A DNA stretch of 48,151 nucleotides from a virus: IMG/VR virus record IMGVR_UViG_3300021356_000034, positions 1 to 48,151 of that record, one strand, 5' to 3'. The translations under genes were made by a program, and so were the position numbers. The notes beneath the pieces were generated by a model. The model worked only from the letters and a program-made list of their open reading frames with translations, was not told the origin of the DNA and made no database searches. Numbering within the stretch: the first letter of the stretch is position 1; each line of letters begins with the position of its first letter. This document shows, piece by piece, positions 15,616 through 24,095 of the stretch.

Positions 15616-16632
15616 CTAATTACCAACTCTATATTTCTTTTTCAAGAAGTCATTGAATTTAGAATCCGCCAATAAGTCTTTCCAAAACTCAGGGGTATGG
15701 GTTTCTTTTTCACGAAACTTCTTATCATCAACCTCACCAGTTTCTGGATCAACCATTTGATACCATCCACCAGATCTAGATATTACACCATAATCTAGTG
15801 CCATGTCAAGAAGACCTGATGTTTTATCTACACCATTATCCCAAGATACGGAAATTGGAATTTTAGATTTTTCTTTAACAAACCTAGACTTCTCTACATT
15901 GATTACAAAATGATAACCTTGGATTTCTGCACCAACTTTATCTTGTTGTCTACCTACAATCCAAATAGTATCTGCACTATAATACATTCCAGTACCACCA
16001 GAAACTACCTTTGTTGGATACAGTCCTTGAGAATCGTATGTATGATTAATTGCAACCATTGGAATATCTTTCATTGTTAGATGCGGAGTTACCATTCTAA
16101 ACAAAGACTTGAATTGTTTTGCTCTTGTCATATCGGCAGCAGACTTTTGATTCTCTGCATCCTCTACTTCTTTTTTGGATGCAAGGTTTCCTACAGAATC
16201 AACCATGATAAAAAGTTTGTCTTCTGTTTCGATTTCTTTTAATTGCGAAACTATATCAAATTTTAATTCTTCCAAATCAGTAACTGGAATATGTACAACT
16301 CTTGATGTATCGATGTCGAACACATCAAAATAATTTTGCGGCGTACCAAATTCACTATCATAAAAAAGTGCAACACCTTCTGGATACTTGTCAAGATATG
16401 CCTTCATCATAATCAAACCAAATGCAGTCTTGAAGTGTTTACTAGGGCCTGCAATCATAGTCAACCCAGATGTATATCCTTTATCTAAAGAACCAGAAAA
16501 TGCAACATTCACTGCAGGAATGTTTGTAGGAATATTATCCTTTTCGTGTAGAAACGGAGATTCGGAAAGAGTATTAACTCTCCCATCTTTGAAAGAAGTA
16601 TTCTTTCTTAATTTACTCATTAGTCCAGACAT
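15616..16632 (-). CDS. uvsX: UvsX, RecA-like recombinase
   Basis: 338 residues. The Walker A motif G-P-S-K-H-F-K-T at 62-69 is the typical UvsX form. It is followed by a 'FYDSEFG' strand and a Walker B-like strand L-F-I-M-V-D-S. UvsX forms filaments on single-stranded DNA and drives strand exchange for recombination-dependent replication. Shorter than T4 UvsX (about 390), as in marine relatives. Preceded by an excellent AGGAGAA ribosome-binding site 12 bases after gp43. UvsY and UvsW, its partners, are encoded separately at 33529-35480. Confidence 0.95.
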   Translation of the reverse strand: MSGLMSKLRKNTSFKDGRVNTLSESPFLHEKDNIPTNIPAVNVAFSGSLDKGYTSGLTMIAGPSKHFKTAFGLIMMKAYLDKYPEGVALFYDSEFGTPQNYFDVFDIDTSRVVHIPVTDLEELKFDIVSQLKEIETEDKLFIMVDSVGNLASKKEVEDAENQKSAADMTRAKQFKSLFRMVTPHLTMKDIPMVAINHTYDSQGLYPTKVVSGGTGMYYSADTIWIVGRQQDKVGAEIQGYHFVINVEKSRFVKEKSKIPISVSWDNGVDKTSGLLDMALDYGVISRSGGWYQMVDPETGEVDDKKFREKETHTPEFWKDLLADSKFNDFLKKKYRVGN

Positions 16633-16644
16633 ATTATTCTCCTA

Positions 16645-19173
16645 TTAAAAAAAATCGTCTATTGTGAATATCTTTTCAACCTTCCATCCAATCGCATCGG
16701 TTATGGTTTTAATTGGATCAAGGAAGGCCTTTTCGAATTGTTTTGTGTAATCAATGTAATCATTCAATCCAAACTCATCTGGAATAACTGACGCCATTGC
16801 AATGGTATTATTACCGATTGGATTTGGTTCTTTAAGGTAAACAAACTTAATCTTTTCACCTTCTTGAATTAGTGGATATGTCATCTGAAGTTTGTGTTTC
16901 TTAACCAAATTATTGAAATGAATGACACCCTTTACATGAATGGGCGTGCCCTTCTTGTATAGTTCTGCAGAATCGAAATACTTTCGTAATCCGTTGACAC
17001 TTCTAGGAAATGCAACTTCGTCTACAGGGAAAGTTTTAAAGTCTTCTCTAAAAGTGTCGATAAACTGGATGAGTTCATCATTATTACCACCCATAATAAC
17101 CCTAAAGGACTCTTTCAACTTATCCCGACATGCAGCGGGGGTAGATGATCTAACGGCCTCGATACCCATAATTTTTAGGTCTGGTTCTTTATATCGAACG
17201 CCCTCACTGTCGTGGACATTTAGAATATATCTTTTCTTCGCAGTCCACAATCCTTTTGATGCAATCACTTCTCTTTTCATGAACATCTTCTGTTCATATG
17301 CATTCATATACGAAGCAAGCTCTTGATAACTACGATCAATAAAAGGTTCAATTTTCTCTTGGGCAACTCTATCAAGGAAGTTAACCACTCGCTCCGTTTG
17401 TACACTATCCTCACTCTCCTTGCCTGCAGTTCCTTGGTTAAACACTTTATGTACCAAGTCACCAAGAGTGACGTATATCGAATCCGTATCGCTTGCAATA
17501 ACGTAATTCTTTTCTTGTTCATTTTGTAAAATTTTGTTGACATATTCATTTACCTTCTTTTCAATCCATCTGATAGATAACTGCCCAGATAGAGTGATAG
17601 ATTCCGCCTGTCTGATATCAAAATACCTAAAGTATTGATTCCCTAACGCACCATAAGCAGAGTTGAGAAGAATCTTTGCGGCCATCTGTTTGTTATTAAG
17701 TGCGGCAATCCTTTTGTCCAATTCTTTAGGATCACCATCACCATCAATTTTCATTTGTTTTGTCTTCAACATTTCCTTCTTATACAACACCCTGTCGTCA
17801 TACATCTTTTGCATAAGTTTTGGAAGGAAACCTTTTTTATCATTATTATATAGAACGCCATTGGGGGTAAGTGACAAATTACTTTTAGAAATGATTTCTG
17901 TATTTGTTTTCATTTCTAATAAATCATTAACAGATGTATCTACTCTGTCAGTTTCAACTAAAGTTTCGGGCGAAATATTATACTGCATGATGAGGTGCGG
18001 ATATAGACTGTTCAAGTCAAAAGAAACAATCCAATCATGCATCCCTACAGTTGGTTCTTTAACATAGGCACCAGCGTATGCGGCAGTCTTACTATTATTT
18101 CTTTTTGGGGGGATTACAATGTTACCCTTTTTAAGGTGATTGAATGCAATTGAGTCCCATGTTTTAATTGGCGAAAATACCTCATCGTAGTTTACTCTCG
18201 CCTCATATGCAATTGTAATCAACAGTTCCAAGAGTTTAAGTTTATCATCAAGTCTATCAACAAGTTCAACGTCTTTGATATTATAGTCAATATACTTTTG
18301 ATAGTCCTCTTTGTAGAACAAGTGCATGTGTGAGAACTCTGAGTGGTCTAACTTTCTTTCACCCAACTCAACAAAAGCAATATGATCGAGTCGATAACTT
18401 TCTCTTGTCACATAGGTAAACTTTCGATATAAATCGAGATAATCGACAATATTGATACCAAGCACATTAACTTGTTCTTGTAGTTGGCCACGAATGTTTT
18501 TTTGCATTCTATCTACAATACCCCAAGGAGAAAGTCTTTTAGTATTGGATTCTCCAAGGATTTTTGTGATACGATTTACAAGATAACTCATATCAAACTG
18601 ATTAACATTCCAACCAGTCACAATATCAATATCGGCCGCTTCCCACAAATTTAAGAAAGACTTGAGAAGTTCAATCTCACTGGTACATTTGTAATACTTA
18701 ATATTAAGATGAGACAGAGACTCATTAGTGTTCTCCCAATCACCCAAACCAAGAACCGTGTACATACCATCATACTTAAGAGTAATGGCATTAACACGTT
18801 CTATTGCCTCTAGGGGGTTTGGGAAACCGTTTTCACACTCAACCTCAATATCAAGTGTTGCGATTCGAATCTTATCCAAATCGAATTCTAAGTCTGAATA
18901 ATTATCTGCAATGTATGGATAAACAAACTGTGTCATGCCATAGAATGACATAATACCATCATTTTCTTTTATCTTTGCTCTCGCAGAAGATATATCTTTA
19001 AATGTAACTTTTCTCAAGAACTTCCCATCAAGAGAACGATGTGGCGTCTTTTCTTTTACCTCATAAAAAAGAGATGGTGAGTAAGAAGTTCGATACCTCT
19101 TACGCTCACCATCAACAGTTTCTTTGACAAGAATTTTATTTCCAAGATTTTGGATATTAGTATAAAATCGCAT
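16645..19173 (-). CDS. gp43: DNA polymerase gp43 (family B)
   Basis: 842 residues (T4: 898). The exonuclease domain has motif I D108-I-E110, motif II with V-T-G-W-N-V-N-Q-F-D and motif III with Y-N-I-K-D-V. The polymerase domain has motif A D-L-N-S-L-Y-P, motif B K-I-L-L-N-S-A-Y-G and motif C D562-T-D564-S. Both proofreading and synthesis sites therefore look intact. No intein or split is present, unlike some relatives. The C-terminus ends in an acidic/hydrophobic tail (FTIDDFF), consistent with a clamp-binding peptide for gp45. A sigma70-type promoter lies about 30 bases upstream. Confidence 0.97.
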   Translation of the reverse strand: MRFYTNIQNLGNKILVKETVDGERKRYRTSYSPSLFYEVKEKTPHRSLDGKFLRKVTFKDISSARAKIKENDGIMSFYGMTQFVYPYIADNYSDLEFDLDKIRIATLDIEVECENGFPNPLEAIERVNAITLKYDGMYTVLGLGDWENTNESLSHLNIKYYKCTSEIELLKSFLNLWEAADIDIVTGWNVNQFDMSYLVNRITKILGESNTKRLSPWGIVDRMQKNIRGQLQEQVNVLGINIVDYLDLYRKFTYVTRESYRLDHIAFVELGERKLDHSEFSHMHLFYKEDYQKYIDYNIKDVELVDRLDDKLKLLELLITIAYEARVNYDEVFSPIKTWDSIAFNHLKKGNIVIPPKRNNSKTAAYAGAYVKEPTVGMHDWIVSFDLNSLYPHLIMQYNISPETLVETDRVDTSVNDLLEMKTNTEIISKSNLSLTPNGVLYNNDKKGFLPKLMQKMYDDRVLYKKEMLKTKQMKIDGDGDPKELDKRIAALNNKQMAAKILLNSAYGALGNQYFRYFDIRQAESITLSGQLSIRWIEKKVNEYVNKILQNEQEKNYVIASDTDSIYVTLGDLVHKVFNQGTAGKESEDSVQTERVVNFLDRVAQEKIEPFIDRSYQELASYMNAYEQKMFMKREVIASKGLWTAKKRYILNVHDSEGVRYKEPDLKIMGIEAVRSSTPAACRDKLKESFRVIMGGNNDELIQFIDTFREDFKTFPVDEVAFPRSVNGLRKYFDSAELYKKGTPIHVKGVIHFNNLVKKHKLQMTYPLIQEGEKIKFVYLKEPNPIGNNTIAMASVIPDEFGLNDYIDYTKQFEKAFLDPIKTITDAIGWKVEKIFTIDDFF

Positions 19174-19202
19174 GATTCCTCATTATGTAAATTACTAAGT
19201 GC

Positions 19203-19231
19203 ATTATATCACACAACGCACAATAAGTCAA
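19203..19231 (-). promoter_or_regulatory. sigma70-type early promoter for gp43
   Basis: Minus strand: TTGACT (19226-19231), 17-base spacer, TATAAT (19203-19208). The start point should lie near 19196, giving a short leader before the AGGA-preceded ATG at 19173. It overlaps the region just downstream of the Sm-like gene. It should be read by host sigma70 polymerase early in infection. Confidence 0.8.
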
Positions 19232-19234
19232 TCA

Positions 19235-19579
19235 CTAAACTTTAACAAATCCGTGATTTCCGCCCTTTGGTGTTTTAAGTGTTGGGGTGCTTGGCGGGAG
19301 AACCAACCCACTACCAAATATTTTATTGTATTCATTAGTCAACTCATTTACAGGATCGACAATAAATCCAACATATGACTTGGCGACTGTAATTCCATCT
19401 GAAGATTTTGTATATGGCATAAATGGGGCCAGACCTACTCTTGCAGTAGCGGTTGTTGTATCGGCATAAGAAGTGGCAATCTGACATACATCTTTTATGT
19501 AGATAGTGCCATCTTCTTTTTCCGATACATCACCCATAATCTCTTCGCCAGAAATTAGTCGAAGAACTTTAACTGCCAT
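19235..19579 (-). CDS. small Sm/Lsm-like beta-barrel candidate
   Basis: 114 residues. It begins with a strand pattern typical of Sm folds: V-L-R-L-I-S-G-E-E-I-M-G-D-V, then D-G-T-I-Y-I-K-D-V. A block with F-M-P-Y-T and a Y near residue 83 follow. The general layout (L-x-x-G-E, hydrophobic strand, then proline/tryptophan-aromatic strand and a V-F-I-x-P-like end) recurs in the protein at 33086-33505, so the two may be distant paralogues. Similar genes are frequent in marine T4-like phages. RNA or DNA binding is only inferred from fold. It overlaps the preceding gene by 11 bases. Confidence 0.45.
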   Translation of the reverse strand: MAVKVLRLISGEEIMGDVSEKEDGTIYIKDVCQIATSYADTTTATARVGLAPFMPYTKSSDGITVAKSYVGFIVDPVNELTNEYNKIFGSGLVLPPSTPTLKTPKGGNHGFVKV

Positions 19580-19853
19580 CTGTTGTTTCTACAGGTTCTG
19601 GGGTTTCCGCAGTCTGTGGGACTGGTTGCTGTTGAATGTTTGCAAAATATTGAATTACAGTTTTCAATTTGTCTTCTGCCATTGCAAGGTGACAAACCTG
19701 TTCATCCATTTCTGCCACAATATCACTATGTTCACCAACACCTACAGAATTTTCAAAATATGTTTGAAGATTTGCAATTGCCATATCTCTTTCATATTCA
19801 TACTTTCTAATAAGTGCTCTCAATTTCATACTATTGGAATAATCGAACTTCAT
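19569..19853 (-). CDS. conserved small phage protein, helical
   Basis: I choose ATG 19853 (94 residues, M-K-F-D-Y-S-N-S-M-K-L) because AGAGGAG lies 8 bases upstream; this start overlaps the upstream gene by 23 bases. The longer reading from 19889 lacks that support and would overlap further. The product is two long helices, with a proline/glutamate-rich tail (PVPQTAETPEPVE) that is probably disordered. The 'MKLRALIRKYEYERDMAI' start is conserved in marine T4-like phages as I recall; no function is known. Confidence 0.5.
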   Translation of the reverse strand: MKFDYSNSMKLRALIRKYEYERDMAIANLQTYFENSVGVGEHSDIVAEMDEQVCHLAMAEDKLKTVIQYFANIQQQPVPQTAETPEPVETTDGS

Positions 19854-20178
19854 CTGCTTTCGCTCCTCTTTTGATCCATTTCTTTTCATTTTTAATGTGT
19901 GTTCTTAAACGTTTTTGTAACTCTCTACTTTCTGTAGAGTCACCTAACCATTTAATAACTCTTCTTTCGAACCATGCCCACTCCATGTTTAATACTTTCT
20001 GTACAACATTTGGATGGGCAATTACGATTTTTTTGTTATTCAATAAGTCTTGAATTAAAAGGTCATTTGGCAATCCTGGCGAGAATTCAATATCTCCTAA
20101 TTCTCCAGAATTATTAGAAACCTTATAAACCTTATCCTCACTCATTTCAATTTCGGTTTCTTGTTCTGTTAGTTTCAT
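19831..20178 (-). CDS. unknown small protein
   Basis: 115 residues. The N-terminal part is acidic, with 'LPNDLLIQDLLNNKKIVIAH' suggesting a beta-alpha unit. The C-terminal half is basic, with 'MEWAWFERRVIKWLGD' and then R/K-rich helices. I do not recognise a family. It is coupled to the upstream Hc1-like gene by a TAATG overlap, so a partner in that group of small basic proteins is possible. Confidence 0.45.
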   Translation of the reverse strand: MKLTEQETEIEMSEDKVYKVSNNSGELGDIEFSPGLPNDLLIQDLLNNKKIVIAHPNVVQKVLNMEWAWFERRVIKWLGDSTESRELQKRLRTHIKNEKKWIKRGAKADEVRLFQ

Positions 20179-20366
20179 TAACTGTCGCCTTTAACAATCC
20201 ATTCTTTTTCGTCTTGAATTTCTGCACGGCGTGTTTTACACAACTTCATCAATTCATTAAGGTGTTTTCTTGCACGAATTCCTGCAGACTTATTACCTTT
20301 TTGAAATTTCTCATTTTCTAATTTATATTGTTCTAACTCAATTGTTAGTTGGTCATGTGTTTCCAT
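20178..20366 (-). CDS. histone H1-like (Hc1-type) DNA-binding protein
   Basis: 62 residues. The core from residue 21 (F-Q-K-G-N-K-S-A-G-I-R-A-R-K) followed by H-L-N-E-L-M-K-L-C-K-T-R-R-A-E-I-Q is the pattern of the Hc1 family, known from Chlamydia HctA and Bacteroidetes proteins, in which the repeated 'KGNKAAGxRxRK ... LxKLAxxxRxEIQ' helices condense DNA. It is the smallest gene of the group and has a good GAGGA ribosome-binding site. A role in compacting phage or host DNA is inferred from the family only. A GC-rich hairpin lies directly upstream. Confidence 0.6.
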   Translation of the reverse strand: METHDQLTIELEQYKLENEKFQKGNKSAGIRARKHLNELMKLCKTRRAEIQDEKEWIVKGDS

Positions 20367-20388
20367 TTTTTAATCCTCATCAAATGAT

Positions 20389-20415
20389 GGGGGGAATGGT
20401 TCCCCCCAATTTTTT
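20389..20415 (+). terminator. 8-bp GC hairpin followed by T run on the plus strand
   Basis: A stem G6-A2 (20389-20396) pairs with T2-C6 (20400-20407) around a 3-base loop, followed on the plus strand by AA and six T. It sits directly 3' of the Hsp20 gene. Read in the sense (minus) direction the hairpin is preceded by A and followed by ATCATTT, so as an intrinsic terminator it works better on antisense transcripts. It may mark a processing or 3' end of the Hsp20 message. Confidence 0.5.
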
Positions 20416-20881
20416 ACTCTGCCAAGAATTTTTTCTTTTTATTTGGCAGTCTTTTAGAACCACCGATATCAATTCGGCGAGGTTTCTTTTCTTCTGGAAT
20501 TACATGTTCTAATTCAATAACAAGTAATCCATTAACCAATTCCGCACCTACTACGATAATATCAGCATTTAATGTAAAGGTTCTTTCGAAGTCCTTTCCA
20601 GAAATACCTCTATGTAGGAATGCAGAATCGTTTTGTTTTTCTTGGACAGAACCTTTTACTCGTAGAATACTTTCTTTTACTTCTACTTCAAGTTCGTCTT
20701 CCGAAAATCCAGAAACTGCGATTTCGATACGATAGTTCGAATCTGTTTCTTTGATTACATTGTATGGGGGATAGTTTTGCGTTGTTGCTTGAGTCATTGC
20801 CTCAAGTTCATTAAACAATCTATCAAACCCGACACTGTAACGCATAAATGGGTCTAAACTTCTTAATCTTGTACTAACCAT
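20414..20881 (-). CDS. hsp20: small heat-shock protein Hsp20 (IbpA-like)
   Basis: 155 residues. N-terminal region begins 'DPFMRYSVGFDRLF', as in bacterial IbpA-type proteins, then an alpha-crystallin domain (about 38-130) with I-A-V-S-G-F and the L-x-V-x-G element; the C-terminal I-D-I near residue 141 fits the I-x-I/V oligomer motif. Hsp20 holds unfolding proteins in soluble form. It is common in cyanophages and other marine T4-like viruses. It has an ideal AGGAGG ribosome-binding site. Upstream is the longest intergenic gap of this block, in which I cannot fix a promoter. Confidence 0.9.
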   Translation of the reverse strand: MVSTRLRSLDPFMRYSVGFDRLFNELEAMTQATTQNYPPYNVIKETDSNYRIEIAVSGFSEDELEVEVKESILRVKGSVQEKQNDSAFLHRGISGKDFERTFTLNADIIVVGAELVNGLLVIELEHVIPEEKKPRRIDIGGSKRLPNKKKKFLAE

Positions 20882-20986
20882 GTTTTCCTCCTATATTTAG
20901 CAAGGTTTATGTACTGTCCCTTTCGGTAACATGTGAATTTTACTGCGATTGCACGATGGAATCCACTATCCATATACTATATATAA
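20882..20986 (-). other. 105-base intergenic region upstream of hsp20
   Basis: AT-rich and no gene found. It holds a run of TATA-like alternations near 20970-21000 and a 'GCTAAATATAGGAGG' segment right before the hsp20 ATG. No TTGAC box with a good -10 at 16-18 bases is present. A promoter is likely but I cannot place it. Confidence 0.4.
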
Positions 20987-21358
20987 TCAATATATAATAT
21001 TATTCAAGTCTGGTTGAAAATAATTTGGGCCTTTTAAAACTTTTCCATCTTCTCTATAGATGGGTTTACCATCAAGTCCTAATTTAGACATGTTTGAACG
21101 ATGAACTTCATCAAAACATTTATCCAAATCAATACCGTAAGTATGTCCAGCTCCATACGTCACATACAGAATATCTGTAAGAGCATCTGCAACTTCAACC
21201 ATGTCTTTATTTGCAATTGCTTCAAAGAGTTCTTCTAATTCTTCTTTGATTAAATCGTAACGTAATGCACTTGCATCTAGGGTAGGAATCTCAGGCTCAG
21301 TTTTTACTTCCTGTCCAAATGTTTCCATAAATTGTTTTACTTTTTCAAAATTAGTCAT
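20987..21358 (-). CDS. MazG-like NTP pyrophosphohydrolase
   Basis: I choose ATG 21358 (123 residues); the longer form starts at GTG 21370, directly on the AAGGTG ribosome-binding site, which fits the inner ATG better. The helical all-alpha NTP-PPase core shows E39-E40-x-E42-E43 and then E55-x-x-D58-x-x-x-D62, the metal-binding carboxylates. The tail 'SKLGLDGKPIYREDGKVLKG' is typical of the phage versions related to phosphoribosyl-ATP pyrophosphohydrolase. It splits NTPs or related nucleotides to NMP and pyrophosphate. Phage MazG is thought to adjust host nucleotide or alarmone pools. Confidence 0.8.
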   Translation of the reverse strand: MTNFEKVKQFMETFGQEVKTEPEIPTLDASALRYDLIKEELEELFEAIANKDMVEVADALTDILYVTYGAGHTYGIDLDKCFDEVHRSNMSKLGLDGKPIYREDGKVLKGPNYFQPDLNNIIY

Positions 21359-21379
21359 TAAGTAATTCACCTTTTCAAA

Positions 21380-21769
21380 TTATTTTTTTCTACCAATATT
21401 ATACTTTGGTACTAACTCCCAATTATCTTTTTCTTTATGAGAAATGATTTTAATTTGAGAAATCGGGGCACTTTCAAATTCGTCTGTTTTAACGACATTG
21501 ATCAATCCCCATTCTTTTAATAGATTTACGACTGTGTTCCTTCTTGCCCTATCATTATCAGAAAAGTCTGATGATTTTCCATCAAGTTTAAATAACTCTT
21601 TAAAATGAACGATGTAATATTTTCCTTGTTTATGAAGAATATGGCAAGACTGATAAAGTTTTCTATCTTTTTTTGATGCGACACCAATTCTAGTTAGTGT
21701 CTCTCTAATTTTTAAGAAGTCTTCTTGATCACCAAGTGCAACTTCCACTAAAGTTTCTAGTACTGACAT
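21380..21769 (-). CDS. regA: RegA translational repressor
   Basis: 129 residues (T4: 122). It has the T4 RegA pattern almost end to end: 'DFLKIRETLTRIGVA', K-L-Y-Q-S-C-H-I-L, Y-Y-I-V-H-F-K-E and a C-terminal 'WELVPKYNIG'. RegA binds the start region of early mRNAs (such as those of genes 44 and 45) and shuts off their translation. Its gene follows gp62 as in T4, so the clamp and clamp-loader operon carries its own repressor. Confidence 0.95.
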   Translation of the reverse strand: MSVLETLVEVALGDQEDFLKIRETLTRIGVASKKDRKLYQSCHILHKQGKYYIVHFKELFKLDGKSSDFSDNDRARRNTVVNLLKEWGLINVVKTDEFESAPISQIKIISHKEKDNWELVPKYNIGRKK

Positions 21770-21771
21770 AA

Positions 21772-22158
21772 TTATCCGCCTTTATTCATTTGACTCTTAA
21801 TATCATCTATTTGTTCTTTTGTTAAGATATTAAGTGCCTGTTCTGTTTTTTTATTATTATATCCATAATATTCTTTTACATAATCAAAGTCATTATGAAT
21901 AGTCTTTTTGTGCCATGGAGAAAATCTTTTCCTTGGACGTATACTATTTAGTAAATAATCGAATTGTAACTTATTATCAATATTATGATATTTGTTCATT
22001 TCATTGGCGTATAATATAGTATCTTGAAAATTAGAATAGTTCTTATTTACAAGGTATGCTTGATAGTTTTTCTCCCACTGTTCATCATCACCATCCATCA
22101 ACCTCTTTTTTGTATGAGAGATTGCAGGGATGTAATCTTTAAATAAATCGTAACTCAT
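21772..22158 (-). CDS. gp62: clamp-loader small subunit gp62
   Basis: 128 residues, clearly shorter than T4 gp62 (187) but typical of marine relatives. It has L-F-K-D-Y-I-P at the start, the 'YANEMNKYHNID' segment and I-R-P-R-K-R-F. It is the non-ATPase subunit that works with gp44 to open and load the gp45 clamp. The ATG overlaps the gp44 stop (ATGA), giving coupled synthesis of the two clamp-loader parts. Confidence 0.85.
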   Translation of the reverse strand: MSYDLFKDYIPAISHTKKRLMDGDDEQWEKNYQAYLVNKNYSNFQDTILYANEMNKYHNIDNKLQFDYLLNSIRPRKRFSPWHKKTIHNDFDYVKEYYGYNNKKTEQALNILTKEQIDDIKSQMNKGG

Positions 22159-23111
22159 TTCCAGTCACACTCTACCATTAATTCAGTAAGACATGCAACT
22201 AGATTGATTTCCTGATCGGCAACAAAGGCAGACTTATATGAATACTCTGCAATTGTTACGACTGCCTGAGGTATGGAAGATGGTTCCATATGGTCATACA
22301 GTCCATCATAGATACTTCTAAACAAAGTATTAGGGTCATTATCCAGATTTTGATTTACCCACCCACGCATCTCAGTAAACTTTTTATCTTTTAATGCAGA
22401 TACCAATTTACCAAGATTAATTTCACCAACACTAGTCAGAAGACCTTCATCAATCTCACCACCTATAGAGTAGCGTTGTAACTCATTTAAAACCCTTCTC
22501 CAATCTGGGAAGTGTTTCATTACAAGTTGTTGGATAACTTTTTCTTTATACTTGATATTTTCATTATCAAGAATCTTAAGAACCCTATTGTAAAAACCAG
22601 ATGCAAGTTTTGGTTTATCTTTTTTTGCAATCTTAAACTCTACAAGAGAACACCTACTATGAAGTGGTTCGATGATACGATTTTTAAAATTGCAAGTGAG
22701 AATAAATCTGCAATTGCCTGAGAATTCTTCGATAAACCCACGCAAAGCAGGCTGAGTCGATTGCGGATTGAGATAGTCTGCCTCATCTAGAATAATAACC
22801 TTTCCAAATTCTGCATCATCACTCGCACTAAAACTTACAGTTGATGCATAGTTTCTAATCTTGGTTCTAAGGGTGTCGATGTTTCCATCTTCCGAACCGT
22901 TCACTAATATATAGTCAACATTAAGTTCTTCACATAATGCTCTAGCGACAGTTGTTTTACCAATACCAGGCCCTCCTGCAAGGAGTAGGTTAGGAAGACT
23001 ACCGTTCTCTACAAACTCTTTGAAGGTCGCCTTTAGGTCGTCCGGCAAGATACATTCGTCAATGGTTTTAGGGCGATATGACTCTACCCATAGATAATTG
23101 TCTGAACCCAT
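22155..23111 (-). CDS. gp44: clamp-loader ATPase gp44
   Basis: I choose ATG 23111, 7 bases after GGAG; the GTG at 23117 is less likely. The product has 318 residues (T4: 319). AAA+ motifs are Walker A G-G-P-G-I-G-K-T at 46-53, Walker B I-I-L-D-E-A-D, and a sensor/arginine-finger 'SRC' region. It hydrolyses ATP to place the gp45 sliding clamp on primer-template junctions. The preceding gene encodes that clamp, and the following ones gp62 and RegA, exactly as in T4. Confidence 0.95.
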   Translation of the reverse strand: MGSDNYLWVESYRPKTIDECILPDDLKATFKEFVENGSLPNLLLAGGPGIGKTTVARALCEELNVDYILVNGSEDGNIDTLRTKIRNYASTVSFSASDDAEFGKVIILDEADYLNPQSTQPALRGFIEEFSGNCRFILTCNFKNRIIEPLHSRCSLVEFKIAKKDKPKLASGFYNRVLKILDNENIKYKEKVIQQLVMKHFPDWRRVLNELQRYSIGGEIDEGLLTSVGEINLGKLVSALKDKKFTEMRGWVNQNLDNDPNTLFRSIYDGLYDHMEPSSIPQAVVTIAEYSYKSAFVADQEINLVACLTELMVECDWK

Positions 23112-23113
23112 TA

Positions 23114-23812
23114 TCACTCTCCATAAACAGAATCTTGTTCAAGTGTAATCCAATACTGAATAGGAAGTTTCTGATGACGAAAAGTCGAGATTTTGTTCTT
23201 AGAAATACTTACAGAATAATCACCTTCGATAAGTTTCAAGTTTTCAGACTTGAAGAACATTCTAAAGTTTTTATTGCTCTCACCAACAGGTTCTTTTGCA
23301 ACATTAGAAGTATCATCTTTCTTATCTAATGCACACAAGAATACCTTTTCATCATCACCAGTTTCCAAAGAAAAATCTGGAAGTCCACTTATCGATGCAA
23401 CTTTATTAATTGTAGAAAGTGTTGCACTAGGAATATTAACATCGATATCCCAAGTTGGAGATGGTTTAGAACCTGATGGATTGTTTTCTGATCCATCTAA
23501 TTCAAATGTATTTTCTGTATATACAATGATGGATGGTTCTGCAGCATAGAACTTGTAACTCTTTTCGCCATTATACATCATCACATACTTTTCGTTAAAT
23601 TCAAGTTCTGGGTAAACAGACAAAAGATTTAAAAACTTTGTCAAGTCATATATACAGAAATCAACTGGGAATTCTTCTGTTACATCTGCAGCGGCAAGAA
23701 TATTTCGCATCACGGAAATAGTCGAAAGTCGATTACCTTTTTTAAGATAAATCGACTGATTAATAGTAGAATAATTCTTTAAAATATTCTGGGTTGTTTC
23801 ACTCAATCTCAT
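23114..23812 (-). CDS. gp45: sliding clamp gp45
   Basis: 232 residues (T4: 228). The three-domain clamp fold is not motif-rich, but the start (L-S-E-T-T-Q-N-I-L-K-N-Y), 'NRLSTISVMRNILAAADV' and the end 'FRHQKLPIQYWITLEQDSVYGE' follow gp45 of T4-like phages. It serves as processivity factor for gp43 and, in T4, as a mobile activator of late transcription with gp55 and gp33. Its first codons overlap the DUF3310 gene by 14 bases. Confidence 0.93.
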   Translation of the reverse strand: MRLSETTQNILKNYSTINQSIYLKKGNRLSTISVMRNILAAADVTEEFPVDFCIYDLTKFLNLLSVYPELEFNEKYVMMYNGEKSYKFYAAEPSIIVYTENTFELDGSENNPSGSKPSPTWDIDVNIPSATLSTINKVASISGLPDFSLETGDDEKVFLCALDKKDDTSNVAKEPVGESNKNFRMFFKSENLKLIEGDYSVSISKNKISTFRHQKLPIQYWITLEQDSVYGE

Positions 23813-24095
23813 TTACATTTTCTCCATAAGTTAAATCATGATTATATAATGCCAGTAAACCATAGTGGATCACTTTCAATAGATCTTTTCTATGATCTTC
23901 TGGTGATCCCTTTTTACCATATCTTTGTGTATATTTCAATACATTTCCTAAACAAAATCCTTCGCCCAAACCATTATCCATAATGAATTCGGTCGATTGG
24001 AATTTTCCTTGTGAATAGTGTTGATTGTATGTCTTATCGATGTATGCCCGAATCTCTTCGAGCAATACATCTTCGTTGAACTTATAATCTATCAA
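23799..24095 (-). CDS. DUF3310-type small protein
   Basis: 98 residues. The core G-F-C-L-G-N-V-L-K-Y-T-Q-R-Y-G-K-K-G and then D-L-L-K-V-I-H-Y-G-L is the DUF3310 (SaV-like) signature found in many phages, with unknown function. No ATG is available: I use TTG 24095, 5 bases after GAGGAA, whose TTGA overlaps the stop of the cobS-like gene. This start is well supported because the next ATG would remove the first third of the protein. Confidence 0.75.
   Translation of the reverse strand: MIDYKFNEDVLLEEIRAYIDKTYNQHYSQGKFQSTEFIMDNGLGEGFCLGNVLKYTQRYGKKGSPEDHRKDLLKVIHYGLLALYNHDLTYGENVNEIE

Noticed and set aside
20882-20986. Riboswitch or early promoter upstream of hsp20
   Set aside because: No consistent -35/-10 pair and no stable structured element could be found by eye.
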